NCBI GenBank assembly: GCA_012103505.1 | Contig: WLWP01000002.1 | Coordinates: 310,001 to 374,000 of the forward strand | Reading direction: 5' to 3' | Length of the DNA: 64,000 bases | Origin: Pseudomonadales bacterium | GTDB lineage: Bacteria; Pseudomonadota; Gammaproteobacteria; Pseudomonadales; Azotimanducaceae | In this document: piece after piece, positions 17,738-26,579 of the stretch | How positions within the stretch are numbered: the stretch's first letter is position 1 | Layout: every line of letters starts with the position of its first letter | The notes under the pieces: generated by a model | The model's database searches: none | Told to the model about the DNA's origin: nothing | What the model saw: the letters and a program-made list of their open reading frames with translations, nothing else | Made by a program: the position numbers and the translations under genes

Positions 17738-18697
17738 TTAGTCAGCTCCAATTAAACAGTGATAAGCGCCTATGAGTCCTGGCTCAGTTTCAGTCACGAT
17801 CTGTATCGGTATCCCTTTCACATAGTCCGACATCAAGCCTTTTTCCTCGAAGCGACGGCGCAAGGGTGATGTAGTCAAAAAATCAACTATCCTCGGCGCA
17901 ATGCCACCCGCTATGTAGACCCCACCCTGAGCACCGACAGTCAGTGCTAGGTTCCCGGCACAGCAGCCGAGCAAACTTGCAAACAGCTCCATCGTTTGAT
18001 GACAAACGGGCTCTGCCATGCTGACACCAGCAGCACTGATCTCTTCAGCTGATCGTTCATCGGGTTGAGCCCCCCACATGAGGGACGTGGCTCGATACAA
18101 GTTGCAGATGCCGGTTCCACTGAGCACTGACTCCCAACTGACCTGGCCGGTGTCCTGACTCAAGATCGACCAAACTTCAGTTTCGAGATGACTGGTCGGG
18201 CTCATGTCCGCGTGCCCACCTTCACCGGGCAGAACAGTCCAACCACGATCACTCGCTTTCGTTAGCGTTGCCATCCCGAGACCACTCCCGGGTCCGAGAA
18301 CCGCTTTCGTCGATGGTTGTGTCCCGACATCGGTACCGCCAACTTGAACGGTGCTTGTATAGAATGGGACACCGCTCGCTACTGCAAAAAAGTCATTCAC
18401 AAGGCGCACGCGACTGCGCAAAATCTGAGCACAATCTTCAGTATTAAAATGCAGACCTGTGTTTGTCACTGCAATGGATCCATCGGCACGTACTGGTCCT
18501 GCCACAGCAAACAACGCTTCATCCGTCCCATCTGAGTGGTTCACGCTAGCTAGGGCATTGATCGCATCCGACAACATATCTTGAGCGGTTTGATAGCTGG
18601 CAGTTTGCCCAACCCAAATCTCACCAGTCCGCACGCCATCGACCACTGTCTGAAAACGCGCATTCGTCGCGCCTATGTCGGCTATGAGATTGCTCAT
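17738..18697 (-). CDS. glk: glucokinase
   Basis: ATP-dependent hexokinase of the bacterial Glk family, 319 residues from ATG 18697 (a TTG at 18709 is also open). The N-terminal phosphate loop is 'LIADIGATNARF'; 'TNTGLHFN', 'VRLVNDFFAVASG', 'VLGPGSGLGMATL' and 'LPGEGGHADMSP' match the sugar-binding blocks, and the C-terminal 'GGVYIAGGIAPRI' is the adenosine motif. It phosphorylates glucose for glycolysis. It is divergent from the peptide-binding protein gene. Confidence 0.93.
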   Translation of the reverse strand: MSNLIADIGATNARFQTVVDGVRTGEIWVGQTASYQTAQDMLSDAINALASVNHSDGTDEALFAVAGPVRADGSIAVTNTGLHFNTEDCAQILRSRVRLVNDFFAVASGVPFYTSTVQVGGTDVGTQPSTKAVLGPGSGLGMATLTKASDRGWTVLPGEGGHADMSPTSHLETEVWSILSQDTGQVSWESVLSGTGICNLYRATSLMWGAQPDERSAEEISAAGVSMAEPVCHQTMELFASLLGCCAGNLALTVGAQGGVYIAGGIAPRIVDFLTTSPLRRRFEEKGLMSDYVKGIPIQIVTETEPGLIGAYHCLIGAD

Positions 18698-18756
18698 TTC
18701 TGTTATCAATCTTGCAATTCTTGTAAGGTCTTATTAGGACACACTGAACCACCAAC

Positions 18757-20373
18757 ATGAAGCCGTTGAAAACAATCAGTCTCAAACAAAAGCTCCGAAG
18801 CCTGCTGCTACTGGTTTCGCTCTTTGCCGTTGCCGACTTAGCACTCGCTCAAGAGACGCTACGAGTCGCGTTGCCCGGAGAACCGGAGACCCTCGATCCG
18901 CATCGCTACAACCTCCGTCTAGAAGAGACGTTGTTGAACGAGCTTTTTCTCGGTCTAACTACGTTCGATGCGCATGGCGGGATTGTCCCAGGCGCGGCGC
19001 AAAGTTGGACCACAAGCGAAGATGGTTTGGTGTGGACATTCAATCTGCAGCGAAATCTATCGTGGTCAGACGGCAAGCCCCTCAACGCGCATGACTTCGT
19101 CTACGCCTACCGAAGACTGCAAGATCCAAACACCGCAGCTAGCCTTGCCTACTTTATGTACATGCTAAAAAACGCAGCTGCCATCAACACGGGCAAGATG
19201 CCGCTCGATTCACTGGGTGCTAACGCCATCGACGATTACACGCTCGCATTGACCCTCGAAAAACCTTATCCGTTTTTGTTAGAGCGACTTCTTTATCCCA
19301 CCGCCTACCCTGTACCGAGGCACGTGATCGAGCAACATGGCAAACTTTGGACCAAGCCGCAGAACTGGGTTTCCAATGGCGCCTACACGCTGTCAGATTG
19401 GATACCACGCGCGCATATCGACATGTCTGAGAATGAGCACTTTGCACAACCTGGTGCAATCAAGAATTTGCGCTACATTCCGGTGACAAGTGAACAAACC
19501 GCCTATAACCGCTTTCGCAGTGGCGAGTTGGACGTAATTGGCGCCTTCCCTATCGGTGAGCTAGAGAATTTGCGCGAGCAACGACCTGATGAGCTGCGCA
19601 TCTCAAACCTCCTTTCGATGATGTATCTCGTTTTCAATACGCAACGTCCACCGTTCGACGATGTACGCGTTCGTCAGGCGCTATCTTTGGCGGTTGACCA
19701 AACGATAATCACTGACAAGGTATTAAAAACCGGCAGCTTACCCGCGCACAGCTTCGCCCCCGCCCTAATAGCCGACTACGACGCTTTTGAGCTTCCGCAT
19801 AAAGATGCCCCGTTCTCAGAACGGCAAAACAAAGCCCGCCAACTGCTGAAGCAGGCAGGGTTTGCCGACGGTTTAGAGATTACGCTGCGCCACATCAATG
19901 GGCTTGAGAACAAAAAAGTAAACCTCGCCATAGGCGGTATGTGGAAGGCAATTGGCGTTAACGTCAAGTTGCAACAAGCCGATATACGTGGCCACTTCGC
20001 GGACTTGCGCCAGGGCTCGTTTGATGTCGCATGGGCTGGTTGGGTGGGTGAAAACAATGCAGAGCACTATCTGAGTCTGCTGCAGTCAGACATCGGCAAC
20101 GTTAACTATGGGCGTTTCGATAACAAGACTTTCGATGATGTCATGGCGCAAGTACAGCTAACCAAAGACGTTAGACCGCGCAACGAACTACTGCGAACTG
20201 CCGAAGAAATTGCGACGCATTTTTATCCAGTCGTACCACTTTACACTACAGCCGTACGCAGTCTTGTTAACAACAATATCGACGGCTGGTTTAACAACGG
20301 TCGTGATATGCATCAAGCACGATATTTAAGCTGGCGAAAAATAACCCAAACACGGAGAAAAATATGGGCATAG
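18757..20373 (+). CDS. peptide ABC transporter substrate-binding protein (OppA-like)
   Basis: A 538-residue periplasmic binding protein with a signal peptide ending near 'ADLALAQ'. SBP family 5 marks are 'RVALPGEPETLDPHRYN' at the mature start, 'WSDGKPLNAHDFVYAYRRLQDPNTAA' and 'PPFDDVRVRQALSLAVDQTII'. Most relatives bind oligopeptides. No permease or ATPase genes adjoin it, so it is an orphan receptor in this window. It overlaps the next gene by 10 bases. Confidence 0.93.
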   Translation: MKPLKTISLKQKLRSLLLLVSLFAVADLALAQETLRVALPGEPETLDPHRYNLRLEETLLNELFLGLTTFDAHGGIVPGAAQSWTTSEDGLVWTFNLQRNLSWSDGKPLNAHDFVYAYRRLQDPNTAASLAYFMYMLKNAAAINTGKMPLDSLGANAIDDYTLALTLEKPYPFLLERLLYPTAYPVPRHVIEQHGKLWTKPQNWVSNGAYTLSDWIPRAHIDMSENEHFAQPGAIKNLRYIPVTSEQTAYNRFRSGELDVIGAFPIGELENLREQRPDELRISNLLSMMYLVFNTQRPPFDDVRVRQALSLAVDQTIITDKVLKTGSLPAHSFAPALIADYDAFELPHKDAPFSERQNKARQLLKQAGFADGLEITLRHINGLENKKVNLAIGGMWKAIGVNVKLQQADIRGHFADLRQGSFDVAWAGWVGENNAEHYLSLLQSDIGNVNYGRFDNKTFDDVMAQVQLTKDVRPRNELLRTAEEIATHFYPVVPLYTTAVRSLVNNNIDGWFNNGRDMHQARYLSWRKITQTRRKIWA

Positions 20374-21293
20374 GCGCGGGAATCGGCATCGCCAACTTCA
20401 ATTTGGGCGATGCACGCGGATTTTGGAAGTGGGTAGATTTGTGCGACAACGGTGGCGTAGATTCAATTTGGCAGAGCGATCGCATCATTGATCCAGTGCC
20501 AAATCTAGAAGCAATGAGCGTGATGGCAGCACTCGCTGGCGGCAGCAAAAACCTTAAGTTCGGTATGAATGTTGCGAGTCTAGGTTTACGCAATCCAGTA
20601 CTGACCGCCAAGCAATGCGCAACGATAGATGTTTTAAGCGAAGGTCGATTACTACCTGCCTTTGGCGTCGGTAGCGCCTTGTCTCGAGATTTCACGGCGA
20701 CGGGCACACCGACAAAGGGCCGTGGGAAGCGAACAGATGAAGGTCTACAAATCATGTCTCGTCTTTGGTCCGAAGACAAAGTCACCTTCGCAGGAGAGTA
20801 CTACCAGCTAGACGAAGCCACGATCGCACCTAAACCGGTGCAAAGCCCGCTCCCGCTTTGGGTTGGCGGATCCGCCAAACAAGCTATCGAACGAACCGCT
20901 ACATGGGGCACCGGTTGGCAAGCGGGCATAGAAAATGCAGCAGACGTCAAACCCGTGATCAGTGCAATCAAGACCCGTGCCGCCGAGCTAGGTCGCCCAA
21001 TAGCGACAGATCACTTCGGCGCAGGGTTTGGCTTTCGCTTCGGCTCACCGGATGATCCCATCGTGACCAAGTACAATGAGATGCTTACGAAACGCCTCGG
21101 CAAGGAACCATCAGGGTTTAGTGCCGTTGGCGGCGTAGCCGAGATGATGGCGCTCGTGCACGAGTTTCACGATGCAGGCGTGCACAAATTCATATTGCGA
21201 CCTATCGCATCCGGCGCCGACGAGATGCTTGAACAAACCAAACTCATGGTCGAGAAACTGATCCCGGAGATCGACGCCTTGAATGCCGCCTGA
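20364..21293 (+). CDS. LLM class flavin-dependent oxidoreductase
   Basis: Luciferase-like monooxygenase fold, 309 residues. Features are 'DNGGVDSIWQSDRI', 'LAGGSKNLKFGMNVASLGLRNPVLTAKQCATIDVLSEGRLLPAFGVG' and 'SPLPLWVGGSAKQAIERTATWGTGW'. The family uses FMNH2 or F420H2; with an F420 cluster 6 kb away either is possible. The ATG overlaps the preceding gene and has a GGAG site within it. Confidence 0.9.
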   Translation: MGIGAGIGIANFNLGDARGFWKWVDLCDNGGVDSIWQSDRIIDPVPNLEAMSVMAALAGGSKNLKFGMNVASLGLRNPVLTAKQCATIDVLSEGRLLPAFGVGSALSRDFTATGTPTKGRGKRTDEGLQIMSRLWSEDKVTFAGEYYQLDEATIAPKPVQSPLPLWVGGSAKQAIERTATWGTGWQAGIENAADVKPVISAIKTRAAELGRPIATDHFGAGFGFRFGSPDDPIVTKYNEMLTKRLGKEPSGFSAVGGVAEMMALVHEFHDAGVHKFILRPIASGADEMLEQTKLMVEKLIPEIDALNAA

Positions 21294-21296
21294 ATC

Positions 21297-22058
21297 TTAC
21301 GCCTGTGGCAGCTGGGCACGTCCTGCGGCAACGTAGCCTCGATTCCAAGTAGGGCTAATCGTCAGATCGTTGATACAAACGTGAGTCGGTAATTCAGCCA
21401 GGAAACGGATTACATCACCGCAATCTTCAGATTGAACCATCTGAGCTCGGTCTTCGTCACTGACGGGAATTGGTCTGTTATCCAATATTGGCGTAGCGAC
21501 CTCACCCGGACAAATCGCCGTGGCACGCACCCCGTAGGTACAGGCCTCCATGTTGAGACTTTCATTCATCGCGTTCATGGCATGTTTCGCCGCGGTATAG
21601 GCAGGTCCTGTAACAATGCCGACATGTTTACCAGCCCAAGATGAGATGTTGATGATGAGCCCATCACCTTGTTCTTTCATTTGTGGCAACACGGCCTTAC
21701 AACAGTAGAACGCGCCGTCCAAGTCAATCCGGATAACCGAGTCCCAATCCTCCAGAGAGACGTTGTGCCAATTTCGTTCTTTAACGTTTATACCAGCACT
21801 GGCGACCATCACATCAATCCTGCCGTGCGTATCGATAATACGCTTGGCCACATCAGCGACCGCCGACTTGTCCGCAACGTCCAACGGCTCTATCGAGGCG
21901 CGCCCCTGACACCGTGCTGCGACTTCCTCGAGCTTCTCCTGTCGCCGCCCAGACAACACAACATGCATTCCGGCATCGGCTAGTGCCACTGCCCCACCTT
22001 CGCCGATACCAGTTCCTGCACCTGTCACCCAAGCAACCTTATCTGTTAGATCTCGCAT
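21297..22058 (-). CDS. SDR family NAD(P)-dependent oxidoreductase
   Basis: Short-chain dehydrogenase of 253 residues. The nucleotide motif TGAGTGIG is at residues 14-21, the catalytic serine is in 'IINISSWAG', and YxxxK is 'YTAAK'. A TGRR-like 'LSGRRQEKLEE' after strand 2 suggests NADP. An AGGAG site precedes the ATG. It is divergent from the phytanoyl-CoA dioxygenase-like gene across 61 bases that hold a palindrome. Substrate unknown. Confidence 0.93.
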   Translation of the reverse strand: MRDLTDKVAWVTGAGTGIGEGGAVALADAGMHVVLSGRRQEKLEEVAARCQGRASIEPLDVADKSAVADVAKRIIDTHGRIDVMVASAGINVKERNWHNVSLEDWDSVIRIDLDGAFYCCKAVLPQMKEQGDGLIINISSWAGKHVGIVTGPAYTAAKHAMNAMNESLNMEACTYGVRATAICPGEVATPILDNRPIPVSDEDRAQMVQSEDCGDVIRFLAELPTHVCINDLTISPTWNRGYVAAGRAQLPQA

Positions 22059-22088
22059 TTCTTCTCCTTTTGTTGTACGAATAGCTCC

Positions 22089-22102
22089 ATGTTCTGGAAC
22101 AT
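22089..22102. promoter_or_regulatory. palindrome between divergent SDR and dioxygenase genes
   Basis: ATGTTC and GAACAT are perfect inverted arms separated by TG, 17 bases upstream of the dioxygenase start. An outer CTCCAT/ATGGAG pair surrounds it (22085-22112). It could be an operator for either divergent gene. No regulator is assigned. Confidence 0.3.
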
Positions 22103-22119
22103 ATCATGATGGAGTAATT

Positions 22120-22971
22120 ATGCAGACAGATTCTTCAACCCGTGACCGCACGGCGAACGAGAATACGCAGCTCGATCAATATTTGAGCCAACTAGCAGTC
22201 GATGGTTACACCGTCATTGAACAACTTATCCCTGAACAATTGGTGCAGCGCATCCGCTCGGAGCTCGATCCCTATCTACAAAAAAAGAAGATGGGTCGGA
22301 ACAATTTTGAAGGCGAGCACTCAGAGCGAGTCTATGCATTGCTGGCCAAATCTCATGCCATGGCTGAAATCATCGAACACGAGACAATACTGGCTATCTT
22401 GGATCGTCTCCTACCCAACAACTACCTGCTCTCGGCGGCACTGGCTATCAACGTCCACCCTGGGGAGACACCACAACCATTTCACATCGACGACGGCGCA
22501 GGGGGCCTCGGTCTGCCGCGACCACGTCAAGCATATGGCATAAGCACCATTTGGGCATTCGACGATTTCACCGCGGACAATGGCGCAACTGAGGTTGTTC
22601 CCGGCAGTCATCACTGGCCTGACGATCGGGAGCCACAAGAGTCAGAGATCGTAAAAGTAACCATGCCTGCCGGTAGCGTTGTTGTTTTTCAAGGTACCTT
22701 GCTACACCGCGGCGGAGCCAACAATTCACAAGACATACGTCTAGGCATTACCCCCCAATATTGCGCACCGGGTCTGCGCCAAATTGAGAATATGGTATTG
22801 GCAGTGCCGCCAGAGAAGGCTCGTTACTACTCCGACAAAATCCAAAACATGCTCGGCTACAACATCATCGATCCGGGTTTTATGGGCTACGTGGATGGCC
22901 AACATCCAAAGAAAGTGATAAACCCGGATTACCAAGGCCGAAAGTACAGAGCAGAACTACCGGCGCCATAG
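22120..22971 (+). CDS. phytanoyl-CoA dioxygenase (PhyH) family protein
   Basis: Fe(II)/2-oxoglutarate oxygenase of 283 residues. The iron facial triad is visible: HxD in 'PQPFHIDDGAGG' and the distal histidine in 'QGTLLHRGGANNS', followed by an arginine 'DIRLGITPQYC' that should bind 2-oxoglutarate. Bacterial members hydroxylate varied small molecules; the substrate here is unknown. The first 25 residues are polar and probably disordered. Confidence 0.9.
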   Translation: MQTDSSTRDRTANENTQLDQYLSQLAVDGYTVIEQLIPEQLVQRIRSELDPYLQKKKMGRNNFEGEHSERVYALLAKSHAMAEIIEHETILAILDRLLPNNYLLSAALAINVHPGETPQPFHIDDGAGGLGLPRPRQAYGISTIWAFDDFTADNGATEVVPGSHHWPDDREPQESEIVKVTMPAGSVVVFQGTLLHRGGANNSQDIRLGITPQYCAPGLRQIENMVLAVPPEKARYYSDKIQNMLGYNIIDPGFMGYVDGQHPKKVINPDYQGRKYRAELPAP

Positions 22972-23054
22972 AAGCGAAAGATTGCGAGAGTGGATCGAGA
23001 TACCACCTTGAGACTAAAGATCGAGTTCTAAGGTCATCAGACCGTCTCCGCGAC

Positions 23055-23201
23055 TTATGCGTCACCGGACTCTTCCTCACTCGAATCGACCGGCATCGGC
23101 ATATCCCAGAGCGAGTGACGCAGGTGTTGGCGACGCTCAGCCATCGCGAGCCACTGGTTGAATCCACTTTTCAGTATTGCTTTTAGGCAGTTTGCAGTCA
23201 T
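23055..23201 (-). CDS. possible small protein, 48 aa
   Basis: A short open frame from ATG 23201 to TAA 23055 fills most of the 380-base space between the dioxygenase and the WYL regulator. The product has a hydrophobic-basic first half (AILKSGFNQWLAMAERRQHLR) and an acidic tail (DSSEEESGDA). The ribosome-binding site is weak. I do not recognise it. No other coding signal is seen in this gap. Confidence 0.35.
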   Translation of the reverse strand: MTANCLKAILKSGFNQWLAMAERRQHLRHSLWDMPMPVDSSEEESGDA

Positions 23202-23244
23202 GGCAGCGCTCTCGTTGATGGAACATCATTCTAGCTGCCGCCTC

Positions 23245-23319
23245 CTGACACCAGTCTGTCAGTAGCTCTCCGCAATCCAATTAAAATCGGCATGTCTACT
23301 GCCACCGTTGTGTCAGTAG
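23245..23319. promoter_or_regulatory. paired inverted repeats upstream of WYL regulator
   Basis: CTGACA and TGTCAG (23245-23262) are inverted about six bases. A second inverted pair, CTACTG and CAGTAG, spans 23296-23319. Both end in the same nonamer TGTCAGTAG (23257-23265 and 23311-23319), 54 bases apart, about five helical turns. They sit 32 bases and more upstream of the regulator start, so autoregulation is a reasonable guess. Confidence 0.35.
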
Positions 23320-23350
23320 GGGGCTAGTCGAGCCGCTTGATACTGCTACT

Positions 23351-24049
23351 ATGCATGGCATGAGACCTGCTGACAGACTATTTCAAATCGTTTTGCAACT
23401 TGGTAGAGGCCGAGTCGTCACAGCCGCTACCCTGGCGGAACGCCTGGAAGTGAGCGAAAGAACAATCTATCGCGACATACAAAACCTTATGACTTCAGGT
23501 GTTCCTATCGATGGTGAGGCTGGTGTCGGATATCGGCTACACCGCGGCTATCAGGTGCCGCCCATGATGTTTGATCAAGACGAAATACAAGCGCTGATCT
23601 TCGGCGCGCAGGTTGCGACCCGAGTCGGCGATCACGAACTTGCCGCCGCGGCAGAACGAATTCTCGATAAAGTGGATGCCGTCTTACCGGAGAACATACG
23701 ACCACAACTTTCCTCACAAGCCGTCGTCGTACCGAATTTCAACGACTGGCAGTCTGAGGAGACCACTCAGACACTCGGCAACGTACGTGACGCGATCAAT
23801 GAACACAGGCGTCTGTATGTCTCCTACACCGACGCCTCGGGTGACGAAACCGAACGCATAGTATGGCCACTTACACTCCTCTACTGGGGTTACAGCTGGG
23901 CAGTTGGTGCATGGTGTGAGCTGCGCCAAAGTTTCAGAACCTTTCGCGTCGATCGGATTGTTGAAGCGCGTTCGTTAACTACTCAGTTTCCGGACGAATC
24001 AGGCAAACGGCTACAGGATTATTTCGACCAGGCTAATGGCTCTCGTTAA
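23351..24049 (+). CDS. HTH/WYL-domain transcriptional regulator (YafY type)
   Basis: A 232-residue regulator. An N-terminal helix-turn-helix 'RVVTAATLAERLEVSERTIYRDIQNLMTSGVPI' is followed by 'GVGYRLHRGYQVPPMMF', the linker typical of YafY proteins, then a WYL domain in which the motif reads 'LYWGYSWAVGAWCELRQSFRTFRVDRI'. Such proteins sense small ligands or nucleic acids. ATG 23360 is an alternative start. Its targets may be its own promoter and neighbours; the repeats upstream are candidates. Confidence 0.92.
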   Translation: MHGMRPADRLFQIVLQLGRGRVVTAATLAERLEVSERTIYRDIQNLMTSGVPIDGEAGVGYRLHRGYQVPPMMFDQDEIQALIFGAQVATRVGDHELAAAAERILDKVDAVLPENIRPQLSSQAVVVPNFNDWQSEETTQTLGNVRDAINEHRRLYVSYTDASGDETERIVWPLTLLYWGYSWAVGAWCELRQSFRTFRVDRIVEARSLTTQFPDESGKRLQDYFDQANGSR

Positions 24050-25149
24050 TCCCGATCTTGCTGCAACTCACGCTCGATCCGTGGCGCCATACGGTCCTGC
24101 CACTTTATCTCTAGAAAGCGAGGCTGAAATTCAGGCGGCGTGCGCTCAATCGTCAGAGTTGTAAAGATCGCCACGACGAGTGATGCACCAGCAACTAACC
24201 AATACACCCTCTCGTAGGGATCAAAGTGTTTGCGCCAACGACGCTCCTTGGTCTTGAGCCATTTTTCCTCAAGCGTTGCAGGTTCGGTTTCGTCCAGCGG
24301 TGGCGGGTCGGGTTCTTGCACATCTACCCCGACTTCCAAGCGTAGGTATTCATCACTCGCATCACCCACGGGAGCCAATGTATCCAAGCGCTGCTTCAAA
24401 TGACGAAAGTCTCGGCGCCATCCCTCAGGATCGCGGTACGCAGCTCGAGCTAAACTGACTGCTGGATGAGGCAATAGCCTGCGCAGTTGCACCGCCATAT
24501 GCCTAACCCAGGGCGCGAACCAGAACACACAAGCAATGAACTCCCCGATCAAGACCCAATACCAGGCACGATTTTTACCTTGCGCCAGCTGAATCAACAG
24601 CATGGCGTCAACGATACCGATAGGCCAGTTTAGGGCCGCAGCAGGTAAAACAATGACTTCGTTGGTATGCCAAGGATGGCTGCCGCCATCGACCATTAAA
24701 TCCATTTCATTTTTAATGTTGAGACGGGCACACCAATGGCGCATCCGCTTGTGCAGCTTGTCACTCCCTGGTCGCTTATCCTTTGGCGCTTGTGCGGTCG
24801 TCAAGCCAACTCTTTGACCTAGCCTGTAGACATGGTAGATCACACCAACTAACCAGGCACTGAGCACTGCAATGGTGACGTACTGAGGAATCGTGGTGAC
24901 ATAATGCCGATAGCTATCCACATAGACCGCCATTCGTATATCACTCAGCCAGACTAGAAATGGAACGACAATGAGAGCAAGAAGAGCGGCTTTGCGATAC
25001 AGGATGTGCATCTTTTCACCGTACTTCGGACTAATCACGCGACCGAAACCGGCAAAGGCTAACGACAGTAGGAACGCCAACAACATGATCCTGCCGCCCT
25101 GAGGCAGGGTATCGAGCGACATCGCTGTAACTTCGAACAAGTATTCCAT
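24046..25149 (-). CDS. membrane protein with degenerate M56-like region
   Basis: A 367-residue protein with three hydrophobic segments in the first 105 residues, another near 190-215 and one near 320-340. The segment 'VIVLPAAALNWPIGIVDAMLLIQLAQGKNRAWYWVLIGEFIACVFWFAPWVRHM' keeps the outline of an M56 (BlaR1) peptidase, but where the zinc motif HELAH should be it reads IQLAQ. If the alignment is right it is an inactive peptidase. The C-terminal half is charged and carries a proline/acid-rich linker. The function is unknown. It overlaps the WYL regulator stop by four bases, convergently. Confidence 0.6.
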   Translation of the reverse strand: MEYLFEVTAMSLDTLPQGGRIMLLAFLLSLAFAGFGRVISPKYGEKMHILYRKAALLALIVVPFLVWLSDIRMAVYVDSYRHYVTTIPQYVTIAVLSAWLVGVIYHVYRLGQRVGLTTAQAPKDKRPGSDKLHKRMRHWCARLNIKNEMDLMVDGGSHPWHTNEVIVLPAAALNWPIGIVDAMLLIQLAQGKNRAWYWVLIGEFIACVFWFAPWVRHMAVQLRRLLPHPAVSLARAAYRDPEGWRRDFRHLKQRLDTLAPVGDASDEYLRLEVGVDVQEPDPPPLDETEPATLEEKWLKTKERRWRKHFDPYERVYWLVAGASLVVAIFTTLTIERTPPEFQPRFLEIKWQDRMAPRIERELQQDRD

Positions 25150-25179
25150 TTAGGTATCCCCGCGCCCCCTAGCCGAGCT

Positions 25180-25686
25180 CTACGCACCCACCATCGTGTT
25201 ATACAAACCTCTGAAGCTGAGGTCTAGAGCCGTCACCACAGCGATATAGCCATAAAAATGAAGCATGCCAATCTGTATTGGGTTACGTAACGCCCACCCG
25301 ACCACGTTCCCGACGCCATAACTTGCGATCGCCCCCACCCCGATACCCAACCAGATGCGCCACTCGACTGGCGTAACCAAGCCAAGAACTAATGTTGTTA
25401 GATCTACCAGGATGCTGATCAGAAGCAAGACCAGCATCATGTTGGCCAGCCGCAAACGGGCAACTTTCGCGGTTAAGAAAACGATCCACAACATGAACAT
25501 TGTGAGCTCTGCGAAGATCCTCAAAATCACAAACACGAGATGATCTAGGTAAACAAAATGCTGCAGGAGGGCGCTTGCCGCAATGGCGCCGAAAAGACTC
25601 GCGATAAATAGCTTACGAGCGTAAAGAATTCGTTCCGGCGAGCCTCGTTGAAAGAGAATGCGTAGGAGGCTGTGTAGGAGAGTCAT
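25180..25686 (-). CDS. hypothetical four- or five-helix membrane protein
   Basis: A 168-residue hydrophobic protein with helices near 27-45, 50-70, 80-105, 110-130 and 140-160. I do not recognise a family. Its ATG overlaps the stop of the upstream luciferase-like gene by four bases, so it is cotranslated with an F420-type oxidoreductase. A membrane partner for that enzyme would be one reading, but nothing in the sequence proves it. Confidence 0.65.
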   Translation of the reverse strand: MTLLHSLLRILFQRGSPERILYARKLFIASLFGAIAASALLQHFVYLDHLVFVILRIFAELTMFMLWIVFLTAKVARLRLANMMLVLLLISILVDLTTLVLGLVTPVEWRIWLGIGVGAIASYGVGNVVGWALRNPIQIGMLHFYGYIAVVTALDLSFRGLYNTMVGA

Positions 25687-26576
25687 ACGTCGCGCAACAA
25701 TTCCGCGAGTTCAACCAGATTCTTTCTATTTTGATCGATATCCCGAGTACCAAAATCTAATACCAGCTCATCTACACCAGCATCGCGATAAGATTTTGCG
25801 GTTGCGCATACTTCTTCAGGCGTACCTTTCAAAGTACGGCGGTCAGCAAAGGGCTTATCCCACGGTTCATAGTCTGGGTCAGTCACCAAATCCACTACGC
25901 ATCGTATGCTGACATGTAGGTCTTCCATTTTGACCCCCATGGAGTCTCGGAGGGTCGCGAGATCTGCACCGAGCTCATTAGGGCTTTTCCCCAAGGCATG
26001 CCAGCCCTGACCGAACTTTGCCACTCGCCGAAGTGCCGGTGGCGCGCCACCACCCACATGGACCGGCAGTCTGGTCTGGACAGGCTTAGGCTCAAATCGT
26101 TGCCCAGAAAACTTATAGTAAGGACCATCGTGCTCAGGTACATCTTGATACCAAAGTGCCTCCAACGAAGCTAATACGTCGTCAGTCCGTTGACCACGGT
26201 CCGCGAAGGAAATGTTGAGATTGTTGAATTCTTCTTCGGCAATCGCCACACCCACACCGAGATCAACGCGGCCTTGAGAAAGATGGTCTAGCGTTGCAAT
26301 CATTTTCCCAAGTCGTGCCGGGTGATGCCATGGCAAAACTAATACCGAGGTACCGAGACGAATTCGCGATGTGGAACAGGCGATCGCGGTCAAGACCGTC
26401 AACGGGTCAAAATACGGGCGATCACCAAGCCGCTTCGCAACATACTCTGCGTGGAAAAGGTGTTCACTCACCCAAACACTGTTGTACCCCAGACGCTCGG
26501 CTTCAGTGGCCAGCTCTACCAGGTTACCGACTGCGTCGACGCCCTGGTTGTTTGGGACCGAGTAACCGAGCTTCAC
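25683..26576 (-). CDS. LLM class F420-dependent oxidoreductase
   Basis: A 297-residue TIM-barrel protein with GTG start preceded by AAAGGA. Features are 'LATEAERLGYNSVWVSEHLF', 'IRLGTSVLVLPWHHPARLGKMIATLDHLSQGRVDLGVGVA', 'EEEFNNLNISFADRGQRTDDVL' and 'RLPVHVGGGAPPALRRVAKFGQGWHALG'. This set resembles the F420-dependent subfamily more than FMN luciferases. It forms an operon with a second such gene upstream (three-base gap) and is divergent from the F420 biosynthesis genes, which supports F420 use. Confidence 0.9.
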   Translation of the reverse strand: MKLGYSVPNNQGVDAVGNLVELATEAERLGYNSVWVSEHLFHAEYVAKRLGDRPYFDPLTVLTAIACSTSRIRLGTSVLVLPWHHPARLGKMIATLDHLSQGRVDLGVGVAIAEEEFNNLNISFADRGQRTDDVLASLEALWYQDVPEHDGPYYKFSGQRFEPKPVQTRLPVHVGGGAPPALRRVAKFGQGWHALGKSPNELGADLATLRDSMGVKMEDLHVSIRCVVDLVTDPDYEPWDKPFADRRTLKGTPEEVCATAKSYRDAGVDELVLDFGTRDIDQNRKNLVELAELLRDV

Positions 26577-26579
26577 TGG

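Noticed and set aside
22880..23167. 95-codon minus-strand ORF overlapping the PhyH end
   Set aside because: Overlaps the dioxygenase C-terminus and is less protein-like than the short frame at 23055-23201.
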